From NCBI GenBank assembly GCA_003609755.1, contig AP017991.1, positions 3,707,001-3,771,000 on the forward strand: DNA of 64,000 nucleotides, written 5' to 3'. The notes beneath the pieces are model-generated. The model had not been told where the DNA came from, ran no database searches, and saw only the letters and a program-made list of their open reading frames with translations. The DNA is from Planktothrix agardhii NIES-204. Lineage in GTDB: Bacteria > Cyanobacteriota > Cyanobacteriia > Cyanobacteriales > Microcoleaceae. Positions 1 to 8,131 of the stretch are shown in pieces. Within the stretch, counting starts at the first letter, position 1. Every line of letters begins with the position of its first letter. A program made the position numbers and the translations under genes.

Positions 1-2
1 CT

Positions 3-260
3 GCCCTAGTAGAAGCCAAAACCGATCCGACTTTGGCGGTTAGAGAATTAGCTTCCCCTTCCAAATCTTCGGCTTCTTCTGAGTTAATGGCTGAGGATGT
101 AAATACAAATTGGACTCGTGAAGTGGTAATTGTGACCACACCCGATCGAATGCAAATTCCTCCGATCGCCTATTTTTGGCAATTAGTTCATGACTGTATT
201 CCTAATCAAAGTAATGGCTCAATTCATGCTTTAAATCCTCAAATGCCTCTGTTAAAATAA
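3..260 (+). CDS. C-terminal part of an unidentified protein (5' end outside window)
   Basis: The frame is open from the first bases, so the gene begins before the window; an internal TTG at 33 is not a convincing start. About 85 residues are visible: a Ser/Ala-rich stretch, then a mixed hydrophobic segment around Ile-Pro-Pro-Ile-Ala-Tyr-Phe-Trp, ending at the TAA at 258-260. I recognise no family. It lies 53 bp upstream of the TrpD-like gene on the same strand and could be co-transcribed with it. Confidence 0.5.
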   Translation, partial: ALVEAKTDPTLAVRELASPSKSSASSELMAEDVNTNWTREVVIVTTPDRMQIPPIAYFWQLVHDCIPNQSNGSIHALNPQMPLLK

Positions 261-313
261 CCTTAGCGTAGATTGCTATAGTGGATAATCTTACAATTTA
301 AAACTTTATCAAC

Positions 314-1426
314 ATGAGTGATCGATTTAGGGATTTACTTCGTCAAGTGGGCAGTGGTACTCATACCAGTGAAGCATTAACCCGTTCTCAAGCGGCCGAA
401 GCCATGAGATTAATACTATTAGAGGAAGCAACTCCGGCTCAAATTGGTGCATTTTTGATCGCCCATCGCATCCGACGCCCGACAGGGGAAGAATTAGCCG
501 GAATGTTAGATGCTTATGAAGAAATTGGCCCTCAACTTCAGTCGGTGACTTCCGCGCCGTTTGTATTGGGTTGTCCTTATGATGGTCGGTCTCGCACAGC
601 TCCAATGGCCCCCTTAACCGCTTTAATTTTAGTTACCGCCGGGGTGCAGGTGATTTTACATGGGGGTCAGCGAATGCCCACCAAGGAGGGAATTCCTTTA
701 ATTGAAGTTTGGCAGGGGTTGGGTTTAGACTGGTCTAAATTATCCCTAGCACAAGTACAAAAGGTTTTTGCAGAATTGGGTTTGGGATTTGTTTATCTTC
801 CCCAACATTTCTTAGCAGCAGAAAAGTTAGTTAGCTATCGTCGAGAAATTGGTAAACGTCCCCCTTTAGCGACGATGGAATTGATCTGGAAACCCTATTT
901 AGGACAAGCAACAGTGGTTTGTGGGTATGTACATCCGCCCACAGAAACCATGTTTAGAGAAGCTTTTCATTGGCGTGGAGTAACGGATTTTATTACGGTT
1001 AAAGGGTTAGAAGGAAGTTGCGATTTACCCCGCGATCGCACTTGTATTATTGGGCTACATCAACCGGGTCAACAAACCCAAATAGTTAAAGATCCTACAA
1101 AAATATTAACAAAAAATCCTATCTTAGATGATGTTTTCTTTGAACGGTTATTATTACATCCCCGGGATTATGGATTTGACGGTAGGGAAGTTACTCTGTC
1201 CTCAACTCCGATTTTAATTGAACAAATTCAAACGGTTTTAAAGGGTCAAAGTAGTGAATTTATGAAAGCCACACTGTGGAATGGGGGTTTTTATCTCTGG
1301 CGTTCTGGGGTCTGTCAAGATTTAGAATCGGGATTATCAAGTGTTGAATCCTTAATAACAGAAGGGAAAGTTCAGGCTAAATTGCAGGAGATTCAAAATT
1401 ACTTTTTCAACGGGGATTTGAAATGA
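314..1426 (+). CDS. Anthranilate phosphoribosyltransferase family protein (TrpD-like)
   Basis: The protein (370 aa) has the helical N-terminal domain of TrpD/class IV phosphoribosyltransferases (roughly residues 5-75, with the pattern EATPAQIGAFLIAHRIR) followed by the alpha/beta domain. The glycine-rich PRPP loop of true TrpD (GTGGD) is replaced by GCPYDGRSR (86-94), and the HGNRxxSS motif by HGGQRMPTKEG (116-126). It is therefore probably not the tryptophan-pathway enzyme but one of the divergent TrpD-like proteins common in cyanobacteria, whose substrate is unclear. Its TGA overlaps the mobA start by 4 bp (ATGA), which indicates translational coupling. Confidence 0.8.
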   Translation: MSDRFRDLLRQVGSGTHTSEALTRSQAAEAMRLILLEEATPAQIGAFLIAHRIRRPTGEELAGMLDAYEEIGPQLQSVTSAPFVLGCPYDGRSRTAPMAPLTALILVTAGVQVILHGGQRMPTKEGIPLIEVWQGLGLDWSKLSLAQVQKVFAELGLGFVYLPQHFLAAEKLVSYRREIGKRPPLATMELIWKPYLGQATVVCGYVHPPTETMFREAFHWRGVTDFITVKGLEGSCDLPRDRTCIIGLHQPGQQTQIVKDPTKILTKNPILDDVFFERLLLHPRDYGFDGREVTLSSTPILIEQIQTVLKGQSSEFMKATLWNGGFYLWRSGVCQDLESGLSSVESLITEGKVQAKLQEIQNYFFNGDLK

Positions 1427-2004
1427 ATGATCTATCTATTGCTGCTTTAATTCTAGCTGGAGGTCAAAGTTCTCGCATGGGTGAGGATAAGGCTTTTGTT
1501 CTCTATGAAGGAAAACCCCTGCTTCAGCGAGTTTATGAAGTGGCGGCTATCTGTAGCCAAAAAGTATATATTGCTACACCTTGGCCGAAACGGTATCAAA
1601 CTCTATTAACCGAGGATTACGAAGTTATATTAGAGAAGGAACCGAACCAAGGGCCATTAATCGCCCTATCCCAAGGATTATCAGAAATTCCCTTTGATTG
1701 GATTTGGTTATTAGCCTGTGATTTGCCGCGATTAGAACCCGCTATGATTCAACATTGGCAAACCCGTTTAACCGTTCTCCCCGATACAATTTTAGCCGTT
1801 ATTCCTCAAACCAAGTCCCGTTGGGAACCCCTATGTGGGTTTTATCGCCGTTCCGCCTATGACCATTTACAAGGGTTTATGGCTCCCGGCGGTCGATCTT
1901 TTCAACGCTGGTTAAGCCAAATTCCTGTGGAACCGATTGAGCTATCGGAAGCAGAATCACAAATGTTATTAAATTGCAATAGACCGGACGACTTAAAACC
2001 GTAA
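1423..2004 (+). CDS. mobA: Molybdenum cofactor guanylyltransferase MobA
   Basis: MobA transfers GMP from GTP to molybdopterin to make the guanine-dinucleotide cofactor. The 193-aa protein has the diagnostic N-terminal nucleotide-binding loop LAGGQSSRMGEDKA (11-24) and the LLACDLPRLEP motif in the middle, and its length is typical of the family. The start overlaps the upstream TrpD-like stop by 4 bp, so the two genes form one translational unit. Many cyanobacterial homologues are named only 'nucleotidyltransferase family', but the loop and length favour MobA. Confidence 0.85.
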   Translation: MNDLSIAALILAGGQSSRMGEDKAFVLYEGKPLLQRVYEVAAICSQKVYIATPWPKRYQTLLTEDYEVILEKEPNQGPLIALSQGLSEIPFDWIWLLACDLPRLEPAMIQHWQTRLTVLPDTILAVIPQTKSRWEPLCGFYRRSAYDHLQGFMAPGGRSFQRWLSQIPVEPIELSEAESQMLLNCNRPDDLKP

Positions 2005-2412
2005 AAAACAATAAAACTATTAATTAAATTTTGTATCAACCAATTTACCTGCTATAACCAACAAATACTTAAAAATGGACAGGAGGAACCAATGGCATAC
2101 AGGTTTGGATACCAAACCCCCACAATAAAATATTACAACCTATTTAGGACTGCTAGATATACAAAAAATAGTACATATACCCCCCCTGATGGGTGACTCC
2201 CCGCTCCCCAAATCCTCAAAATGGAGCGAAGATAAAACACATTACTCAGAGTGTCAGATCCAGAAGCGGTCAATTCTTATGTGCATCGACCGAAGCCGCT
2301 TCCCATATCCCTCGTGCAATTCTCCAGGGTGTGATCGGGTTTTTACTACCTTTTTATATCCCTATTTTGTTCAATCAAAGCATCGATTTTCATAGCCATC
2401 AGGGGTCATCTC
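2005..2412. other. Intergenic region with one TIR-like repeat end
   Basis: No convincing gene is seen in these 408 bases; short open frames overlap each other without codon bias. At 2131-2154 lies TATTACAACCTATTTAGGAC followed by tGCT, nearly identical to the right end of the MITE-like element at 49096-49260, but no matching left end is nearby. It looks like a decayed element end. Confidence 0.5.
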
Positions 2413-2604
2413 ATGAAAAATATTATTGTTTTATTAGGACTTGTTGCGTCTACAAGTTTTACCGTGTTTTCCGTGGCTTCTGCCCACGCAGTCCCGTCCA
2501 AATCCGAGGTAAATCAAACCACCGTCGATCATTGGACAACACTGAGTTACACCGGGAAAAATGAGGATGGAGACACAGAACAGATCGATACTAAAAAATC
2601 TTGA
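2413..2604 (+). CDS. Small secreted hypothetical protein
   Basis: The 63-aa product starts MKNIIVLLGLVASTSFTVF, a clear signal peptide with a likely AxA-type cleavage near SAHA (about residue 26), leaving a polar mature peptide of about 35 residues ending in acidic and Lys-rich sequence. AGGGG sits 7 bases before the ATG. It is close to the opposite-strand response regulator (18 bp tail to tail). No family recognised; a periplasmic or secreted role is inferred from the signal peptide only. Confidence 0.55.
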   Translation: MKNIIVLLGLVASTSFTVFSVASAHAVPSKSEVNQTTVDHWTTLSYTGKNEDGDTEQIDTKKS

Positions 2605-2622
2605 TCCCTATTGACGCTATTT

Positions 2623-3663
2623 CTAACGCCAATGGACTCCCACCCCAATGCGATCGCCACCTTGCTGTTTAGCCTCCTGTAGAGCTTCTTCGGCAACGGT
2701 AATCAAAGGATGTGGGGGTAATTCCGGTGCGGGAATAGCTGTTGCTACCCCCAAACTCAGAGTTAGGTAGGGACTGATCTCCGATTTAGGGTGAGAAATT
2801 TCCAATTGTTTAATTTTAGCTCTAATTAACTTAGCAACTTCGATCGCCCCAGTCCTATCTGTATGGGGAAGCAAAATTGCAAATTTTTCCCCACTATAAC
2901 GCCCAACTAAATCGGCCGGACGTTTAATACAGGTGCCCATAGTTTGAGCAATATTTTGTAAACAGATATCTCCTTGATCATATCCATAAACTTCATTATA
3001 ACCTTGAAACCTATCCACATCTGTAATAATTAAGGATAAATATATTCTTTCCCTGGCTAAACGTTGCCATTCTCTTAATAAATATTCATCGAAATAAGGA
3101 CGATTTGCTAATTGAGTTAAGGGGTCAAGCCGACTCAAATACTTTAATTTATCCGTTGTTGTTTGTAACTTCTGGCTAATTTCCTCAAGTTTACTTTCGG
3201 CGGCTTTACGCGCTGATATTTCTTGTTCTAACTGAAGCAAAGACTCGCTTAAAACCTTCTGATTTTGACGGTAATGCTGGATATTTTTAATTCTAAGCAT
3301 AATTTCTTGAGAATTAAAAGGTTTTCTGATATAGTCATAATAGCCGCCATAGTCTAAGGGAATAGAATAGCTATGATTAGAATATGAAATCAACAAAAAA
3401 ATAGTAACACTTTGTTGATTATTTTCACAATATTGAGAAAAATAGTTAAGATTTAATCTTTGATCTTCAAGTTCTGAAAAATTCCAAAAAATTATATCAG
3501 GAATCTTGATTTGTAAATATTCTAAAGCCACATTTGCATTTAAAGCCCTTCGGATTTGATACCCTTGCTGACCTAAAATTTCCGATAGAATTTGTACATC
3601 CTGGTCATCATAATCAATAATCAAACAATCCAATGGGGGAAATTTTTGGGCAGGTAAAATCAT
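2623..3663 (-). CDS. Response regulator with receiver, coiled coil and degenerate GGDEF domain
   Basis: Of 346 aa, residues 10-125 form a CheY-like receiver (acidic pair in DYDD at 17-20 and the conserved Lys in YIRKPF). Residues 130-180 are a coiled-coil linker and 180-345 a GGDEF domain (RLDPLTQLANR). The expected phospho-acceptor aspartate at the end of strand beta 3 is Asn61 (PDIIFWN). The cyclase signature reads SGEKF (257-261) rather than GGDEF/GGEEF. Both substitutions suggest a protein that no longer receives phosphate normally and may not make c-di-GMP. It appears monocistronic. Confidence 0.88.
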   Translation of the reverse strand: MILPAQKFPPLDCLIIDYDDQDVQILSEILGQQGYQIRRALNANVALEYLQIKIPDIIFWNFSELEDQRLNLNYFSQYCENNQQSVTIFLLISYSNHSYSIPLDYGGYYDYIRKPFNSQEIMLRIKNIQHYRQNQKVLSESLLQLEQEISARKAAESKLEEISQKLQTTTDKLKYLSRLDPLTQLANRPYFDEYLLREWQRLARERIYLSLIITDVDRFQGYNEVYGYDQGDICLQNIAQTMGTCIKRPADLVGRYSGEKFAILLPHTDRTGAIEVAKLIRAKIKQLEISHPKSEISPYLTLSLGVATAIPAPELPPHPLITVAEEALQEAKQQGGDRIGVGVHWR

Positions 3664-3781
3664 ATAATTTAATCAGATTAAATCAGGTTAAAAAACAGAA
3701 TTGATTCATCAAGTATCCGCATGATCAGTTAAGAATAAATCACAGTTTTTTTATCAGTAAAAATCTTGGGTTTATTTATTT

Positions 3782-3809
3782 AACTGATAACTGATAACTG
3801 ATAACTGAT
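3782..3809 (+). repeat. Heptanucleotide tandem repeat AACTGAT x4
   Basis: Four perfect copies of AACTGAT lie 32 bp upstream of the LpxB-like gene. Short tandemly repeated 7-mers are typical of filamentous cyanobacteria. The bases after it (AATATTACAACCTATTG, to about 3829) resemble the MITE end found at 2131 and 49236. Confidence 0.85.
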
Positions 3810-3841
3810 AAAATATTACAACCTATTGAGGAAGTTAGACC

Positions 3842-5122
3842 ATGACTGTCAAAATTCTATCGGTGAGTAATGGTCATGGGGAAGATGCGATCGCCGTTAG
3901 GATTTTACGAGAACTCCAAAAACAGCCCCATCCCCCGGAACTCGCCGCCTTACCCTTAGTGGGATTAGGACAATCTTACACTCAACTAGACAACGTTCCC
4001 ATTATGGGATCAGTAAAATCCCTACCTTCTGGGGGTTTTATTTATATGGATAAACACCAACTCTGGCGAGATCTACAAGCGGGGTTATTTCCCTTAATTA
4101 TTCAGCAATATCAAACAATTCGTCAATGGGTAAAACAAGGGGGAATAATTCTCGCCGTCGGGGATATTGTGCCTTTATTTTTAGCCTGGTTAAGTGGGGG
4201 AAATTATGCTTTTATCGGAACAGCAAAATCCGACTATTATCTCCGTGATGAACAGGAAAAATTACCCTTAATCGGAATGTGGAAATGGTATAAATATTGT
4301 GATTCAATTTATTTTCCTTGGGAACGTTGGTTAATGAATCATTCTCGGTGTTTAGGAGTATTTCCTAGGGATACGATAACAACTAAAACCCTACAAAAAT
4401 ATGGGATTCCGGCGATTGATTTAGGAAATCCCATGATGGATAATTTAGAACCTAATATTGATAATTCTAATATTGATCAATTACAGCGGCGATCGCTATT
4501 CATTACAATATTACCCGGTTCTCGTTCTCCCGAAGTTAATCGAAATTGGGATATAATTTTACAAGGAGTAGATGCAATTATTAAAAGCTCGATCCGATCA
4601 ACAGAAAATCCGATCCCTAGCTATCAAGAATTGGTGTTTTTAGGTGCGATCGCCTCTAGTTTAGACCTGCAACCCTTTTTTCAATCTCTGAAGGCTTTAG
4701 GATGGCAAGAAACCCCGGATTTAAGATTACCTAATATTAACTTTTCTTGGGGTCATGGAGAATTAATTTTTTCTCAAGAAAAAGCCAGATTGATCTTGAC
4801 AAATCAGGCATTTAATGATTGTTTAGCTTTAGGGGATATTGCGATCGCCATGGCGGGAACTGCAACAGAACAATTTGTCGGTTTAGGGAAACCAGCGATC
4901 GCAATTCCGGGCGAAGGGCCACAATTTACCCCCACCTTTGCTAATAATCAACAGCGTCTATTGGGGCAGTCATTAATTATAGTAGAAAATCCGACAGAAA
5001 TTCCTGAAATATTGCGATCGCTGCTGCTTAATTCCGAACAATTAAAGTTAATAGCAGAAAACGGAAAACGTCGCCTCGGACAACCAGGTGCGAGTCGTCG
5101 CATTGCCCAATATCTACCGTAG
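3842..5122 (+). CDS. Lipid-A-disaccharide synthase-related glycosyltransferase-like protein
   Basis: The 426-aa protein belongs to the cyanobacterial LpxB-related family: it opens with KILSVSNGHGEDAIAVRIL, as these proteins do, and its C-terminal half contains the GT-B-like donor-site region (IAIAMAGTATEQFVGLGKPA) followed by a segment like PQFTPTFANNQQRLLG. True LpxB condenses UDP-diacylglucosamine with lipid X, whereas most cyanobacteria are not thought to make classical lipid A. The substrate therefore cannot be named. ATG start at 3842; a hairpin follows the stop directly. Confidence 0.8.
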   Translation: MTVKILSVSNGHGEDAIAVRILRELQKQPHPPELAALPLVGLGQSYTQLDNVPIMGSVKSLPSGGFIYMDKHQLWRDLQAGLFPLIIQQYQTIRQWVKQGGIILAVGDIVPLFLAWLSGGNYAFIGTAKSDYYLRDEQEKLPLIGMWKWYKYCDSIYFPWERWLMNHSRCLGVFPRDTITTKTLQKYGIPAIDLGNPMMDNLEPNIDNSNIDQLQRRSLFITILPGSRSPEVNRNWDIILQGVDAIIKSSIRSTENPIPSYQELVFLGAIASSLDLQPFFQSLKALGWQETPDLRLPNINFSWGHGELIFSQEKARLILTNQAFNDCLALGDIAIAMAGTATEQFVGLGKPAIAIPGEGPQFTPTFANNQQRLLGQSLIIVENPTEIPEILRSLLLNSEQLKLIAENGKRRLGQPGASRRIAQYLP

Positions 5123-5123
5123 T

Positions 5124-5139
5124 AAGCCCTGAAGGGCTT
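5124..5139 (+). terminator. Short palindrome AAGCCCTGAAGGGCTT after the LpxB-like gene
   Basis: A perfect 7-bp stem with a two-base centre begins one base after the stop codon. There is no T-run, so termination is uncertain. The identical 16-mer recurs at 63877-63892, and both copies are linked to GTAGTAAG or its complement, so this is one member of a small dispersed hairpin family. Confidence 0.5.
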
Positions 5140-5182
5140 AATCCATATTTGCTGGTAAATTTATTACTCATAATTAGGATTT

Positions 5183-5287
5183 ATGAGTCAGCCCTGTGCC
5201 ACGACGGGGGAGAGTTTAGAGGTGGCGTTAGCACAGTCGGAAAATTACCGTCTCAAGGAGTTGATTCAGAATCCCTTGCGGTTGTGA
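5183..5287 (+). CDS. Possible 34-aa small ORF
   Basis: ATG at 5183 is preceded by AGGAT at a reasonable distance and encodes a hydrophilic 34-aa peptide ending KELIQNPLRL before TGA. It fills the gap between the LpxB-like gene and the methylase. It may equally be a remnant of a longer gene. Nothing recognised. Confidence 0.25.
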   Translation: MSQPCATTGESLEVALAQSENYRLKELIQNPLRL

Positions 5288-5365
5288 TTGCATTTCTTTC
5301 CTTGAGCTTGACAAAAATGATGACTTTATATAGCATTTGAAGTGTAACTTTATATAAAAACTCTA

Positions 5366-6334
5366 ATGAAATATCTGGACTCTAATGCAATTTATTATGG
5401 TAGGTCAGAACATAAAATGCTTGAAATTGAGCCAGATAGCGTGGCTCTTAGTTTATGGTCGCCTCCATACTTTGTTGGAAAGAAATATGAAAAAGAGGAA
5501 ACTTTTGAATCTTGGCAACTAATGTTGAGAAAAGTTATTAATAATCATGCTTTAGTTTTGAAGCCAGGGGGATTTATAGTTATCAATATTGCAGATATTT
5601 TATGCTTTAAAGATGGTGAAATGCCTAAAATACAAGCTCTCAACATTTCCAATCAAAAATGTAAAGTAACCAAAGAGATGGTATTAGAAGCTCGTGAGAA
5701 ATATCCTGACTATAATCGCTATAAACTAGCCAAATTGCTGGGTTGCAGTGAGCAAACAATTGACAGAAGATTGAACGGAAATAATATTCGGGGTGGCAAA
5801 CATCAGATTCAGACTAGAGTTAAGCTAGTGGGACATTATCTTGAACAGTATGCTCAGGATGTAGGGATTTATTTGTATGACAAGCGAGTTTGGGTAAAAG
5901 ATCCAGCATGGGCAAATAGTCAGTGGACAAGCAATACATTGAAAGCAGTTAGTGAATATGAAGACTTGTATATCTTTTGGAAACCAGGAGAGTATGTGAT
6001 TGATAGAAGCAAACTTTCAACCCAAGAATGGAAAGAATGGGGAGCAAGGGGTGTTTGGTATATCAATAGCGTTAGATCAAATGACGATCATGAAGCAAAA
6101 TTTCCAGAGGAGTTGGCTACGCGCATAATTCGCTTGTTTAGTGCAGAGGGTGACTTAGTAATAGATCCATTTATGGGTAGTGGTACGACTGCTGTTGCTG
6201 CCATGAAAATGAATCGGCAATACATAGGCATAGAAAAAGAATTTTGCTATGTAAAGTTGGCTGAAGATAGGTTGAAAAACTTAACACCTGTTCAGCTAGA
6301 GCTAAATCTTGATTATTTTAAAACAATTTCTTGA
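5366..6334 (+). CDS. Type II DNA methyltransferase, N4-cytosine/N6-adenine beta-class type (BglI-like system)
   Basis: The 322-aa methylase has catalytic motif IV SPPY (32-35), usual for N4-cytosine enzymes, near the N-terminus, and the AdoMet motif DPFMGSGTT (267-275) near the C-terminus, which is the beta-class order. Residues about 101-140 form an embedded helix-turn-helix-like insert (KLAKLLGCSEQTIDRR). Its 3' end overlaps the convergent endonuclease gene by 22 bp. Together with the endonuclease and the C-protein it makes a complete restriction-modification cassette. The predicted target, by analogy with BglI, is GCC(N5)GGC, protecting host DNA. Confidence 0.88.
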   Translation: MKYLDSNAIYYGRSEHKMLEIEPDSVALSLWSPPYFVGKKYEKEETFESWQLMLRKVINNHALVLKPGGFIVINIADILCFKDGEMPKIQALNISNQKCKVTKEMVLEAREKYPDYNRYKLAKLLGCSEQTIDRRLNGNNIRGGKHQIQTRVKLVGHYLEQYAQDVGIYLYDKRVWVKDPAWANSQWTSNTLKAVSEYEDLYIFWKPGEYVIDRSKLSTQEWKEWGARGVWYINSVRSNDDHEAKFPEELATRIIRLFSAEGDLVIDPFMGSGTTAVAAMKMNRQYIGIEKEFCYVKLAEDRLKNLTPVQLELNLDYFKTIS

Positions 6335-7206
6335 AATCTCCAATTGGCGATAGATTTTAAAACTTCAAAACTAACTCGACAACGCATTTTTTGAGGATTT
6401 GTGTTCTTGTCATCTTTTCCGGGGAAGAACAAATTAGGGTATTGAGCTAAATAGTTCGGTTGTTCGTGTAAGAGTAGTCCATTTGGAACTGTTGCAAAGC
6501 TGATTCTCCCAAGTGGTTGTCCACCATCTTCTGACTGTTCTTCAAGCGATAACATTTTATATACAGGCTTGAGGATAACTATTATAACTGGAATCACAGT
6601 TCCATCGCTTAGAATATAAATTGGAGGAATACTGGCATGGAAAAGATGGCTTTTATTTCTACCTTTTGCAACGATAACTGTATTAGAAACACCCCCATCA
6701 ACAGAATCCCATATACCACTCCCAGAAATTTGATTTGGTGACATTACAGCATGGCTTTGGTCATCTCTAGGGCCAACCGATTTGATATCGAGAAATAACC
6801 AACAAGTGTCTGTAAAACTATTCGTAAGGTTATTGATTTCTGGGTGCGTAAGAACTAACCTCACATCAGCACCTGTAGGTAAACCAACATCTCGAATACT
6901 AAAATAAGGTTCTAAAAGCCTCGGCAATTTGTCTCCAATACTGTGTTCACCAACTTCTATCCAAGGATACTGATCGCCTATAGGATATCTCCCTCTTTCT
7001 TCAGGTGGATAATTTTGCCAAAATGGATAAAGATTGCTTGCTTCATTAAAATCATTGGCTATCTGTTGGATATTATTATTGACGATTTCGTAAATTTTGA
7101 GAGCTATAAACTTCTCAATTCCAATAAGTTGATCGTAGTTTTGGATAAAGTAGTTTCTCGCTTGGTTGTAAATAGAGTATTGTGAATTTCTAAATTTATT
7201 AAACAT
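6313..7206 (-). CDS. Type II restriction endonuclease, BglI-like
   Basis: The 297-aa protein matches my recollection of R.BglI in length and in blocks such as PFWQNYPPEERG, GDQYPWIEVGE, GLPTGADVR, SLTNxFTD-like, DIKSVGPRDD, SPNQISGSG, PPIYILSDGT and FPGKDD. Asp114, Asp140 and Lys142 (GAD and DIK) have the spacing of the BglI PD-(D/E)xK catalytic residues (D116, D142, K144). BglI cuts GCCNNNNNGGC, so the same or a related target is inferred. The gene overlaps the methylase tail to tail and starts 8 bp inside the upstream C-protein gene, so C and R are co-transcribed. Confidence 0.88.
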   Translation of the reverse strand: MFNKFRNSQYSIYNQARNYFIQNYDQLIGIEKFIALKIYEIVNNNIQQIANDFNEASNLYPFWQNYPPEERGRYPIGDQYPWIEVGEHSIGDKLPRLLEPYFSIRDVGLPTGADVRLVLTHPEINNLTNSFTDTCWLFLDIKSVGPRDDQSHAVMSPNQISGSGIWDSVDGGVSNTVIVAKGRNKSHLFHASIPPIYILSDGTVIPVIIVILKPVYKMLSLEEQSEDGGQPLGRISFATVPNGLLLHEQPNYLAQYPNLFFPGKDDKNTNPQKMRCRVSFEVLKSIANWRFQEIVLK

Positions 7207-7432
7207 CAGAGCAATCTTTTAGTAAATCCTGTGGGGAAACACCTAAACTTTCTGCAAGCTTTTCTAGGGTCTGTAACGTAATATTCCGCTCACTTCTTTC
7301 GATAGCACCAACGTAAGTTCTGTGTAGACCACATTTCTCGGCTAAATCTTCTTGGGATATTCCAAGTTTTTTCCTTAGCCTTCTGAGATTTGATCCAACA
7401 ACTCCATTAAGCCCCGAAAATTGCTTGACCAT
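7199..7432 (-). CDS. Restriction-modification controller (C) protein, Xre-type HTH
   Basis: A 77-aa single-domain regulator: residues 12-70 carry an Xre helix-turn-helix (LGISQEDLAEKCGLHRTYVG then IERSERNITLQTLEKLAESL), the classic C-protein sequence. Its stop overlaps the endonuclease start by 8 bp. C-proteins normally bind operators just upstream of their own gene and delay restriction until methylation is established; an inverted repeat that could serve is present at 7502-7518. Confidence 0.88.
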   Translation of the reverse strand: MVKQFSGLNGVVGSNLRRLRKKLGISQEDLAEKCGLHRTYVGAIERSERNITLQTLEKLAESLGVSPQDLLKDCSDV

Positions 7433-7501
7433 CCAATTTAGGTGGAACTCTATAGTTAGGTGTTTCCTTACAGAAAGTCTACCCAGATGCTACTTTTATA
7501 T

Positions 7502-7518
7502 CTACAGACTATATGTAG
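7502..7518. promoter_or_regulatory. Candidate C-box: CTACA-N7-TGTAG
   Basis: A perfect 5-bp inverted repeat separated by seven bases lies about 70 bp upstream of the C-protein start. A second GTCTAC half-site occurs at 7477-7482. Position and symmetry fit a controller-protein operator; the assignment is inference. Confidence 0.45.
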
Positions 7519-7561
7519 CAAAAAGAATGTTTAGAATTTTTGAATAAAAACCTTTCTATGA

Positions 7562-8071
7562 ATGGGTTTCAGATCCTACCCCGATTTCTACCGCGCATGG
7601 CACGGTTTAACCGAAACCTCCCCCCTCATCCAAACCCTCAACCTCGCCCAACTCCCCCAAATCCTGCAAGCCCAACTCACCGAAACCAACCTCCACCAAA
7701 CCCTCCAACTCCTCTGCATCGACGGTAGCAAATTCGATAACCGCGATAACCCCGCCGCCGATATCTACCTGCAACTCGTCAAAAAACACCACTGCCCCAA
7801 ATCCACTGAAGGCACACCCCGCACCCTCACAGAACTCAAAATCTACTGGCAACTCCTAGACTGGGAAAAACACCCCATCCTCATTTTCTACGAAGAGGCG
7901 AAACCTCAAGGTTTTAGCCAAACTTTTCTCGATTCTCTCACTCGCTTCGAGGCTACAATCTGCGTTATCACCCACTCACCCCATCCCACCATTCCCACTT
8001 TCTCACCCCAAGATCCGCACCTGATTCAAACTATTATGACTTGGCTGCAAAGGACTATTTTAGAGACATGA
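7562..8071 (+). CDS. Hypothetical protein, possibly a C-terminal fragment of a larger gene
   Basis: The 169-aa frame has strongly C-ending codon choice and long C-runs, unlike its AT-rich neighbours, which suggests acquisition from elsewhere. There is a stop directly before the ATG at 7562 and no good ribosome-binding site, so it may be the remaining C-terminal part of a longer protein. An alpha/beta pattern is visible (QLLCIDG, PILIFYEE, ATICVITHS). Two partial copies lie downstream at 8772-8828 and 9101-9292. Function not recognised; the repeated C-terminal block recalls domains at the ends of cyanobacterial multidomain signalling or defence proteins, but this is weak. Confidence 0.5.
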   Translation: MGFRSYPDFYRAWHGLTETSPLIQTLNLAQLPQILQAQLTETNLHQTLQLLCIDGSKFDNRDNPAADIYLQLVKKHHCPKSTEGTPRTLTELKIYWQLLDWEKHPILIFYEEAKPQGFSQTFLDSLTRFEATICVITHSPHPTIPTFSPQDPHLIQTIMTWLQRTILET

Positions 8072-8131
8072 AACCATCCTCAATCCACAAATTTGAGCTA
8101 AAATATCGGAAAACCCTAAGCGTAACGAACA

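Noticed and set aside
2193-2564. 123-aa open frame overlapping the small secreted protein
   Set aside because: It runs through a repeat end and overlaps the better-supported 63-aa signal-peptide gene in another frame, with no ribosome-binding site or coherent composition.
7540-7728. Pro/Asn-rich 62-aa frame
   Set aside because: It is a shadow frame of the C-rich gene at 7562; the long C-runs create Pro codons in the alternative frame.
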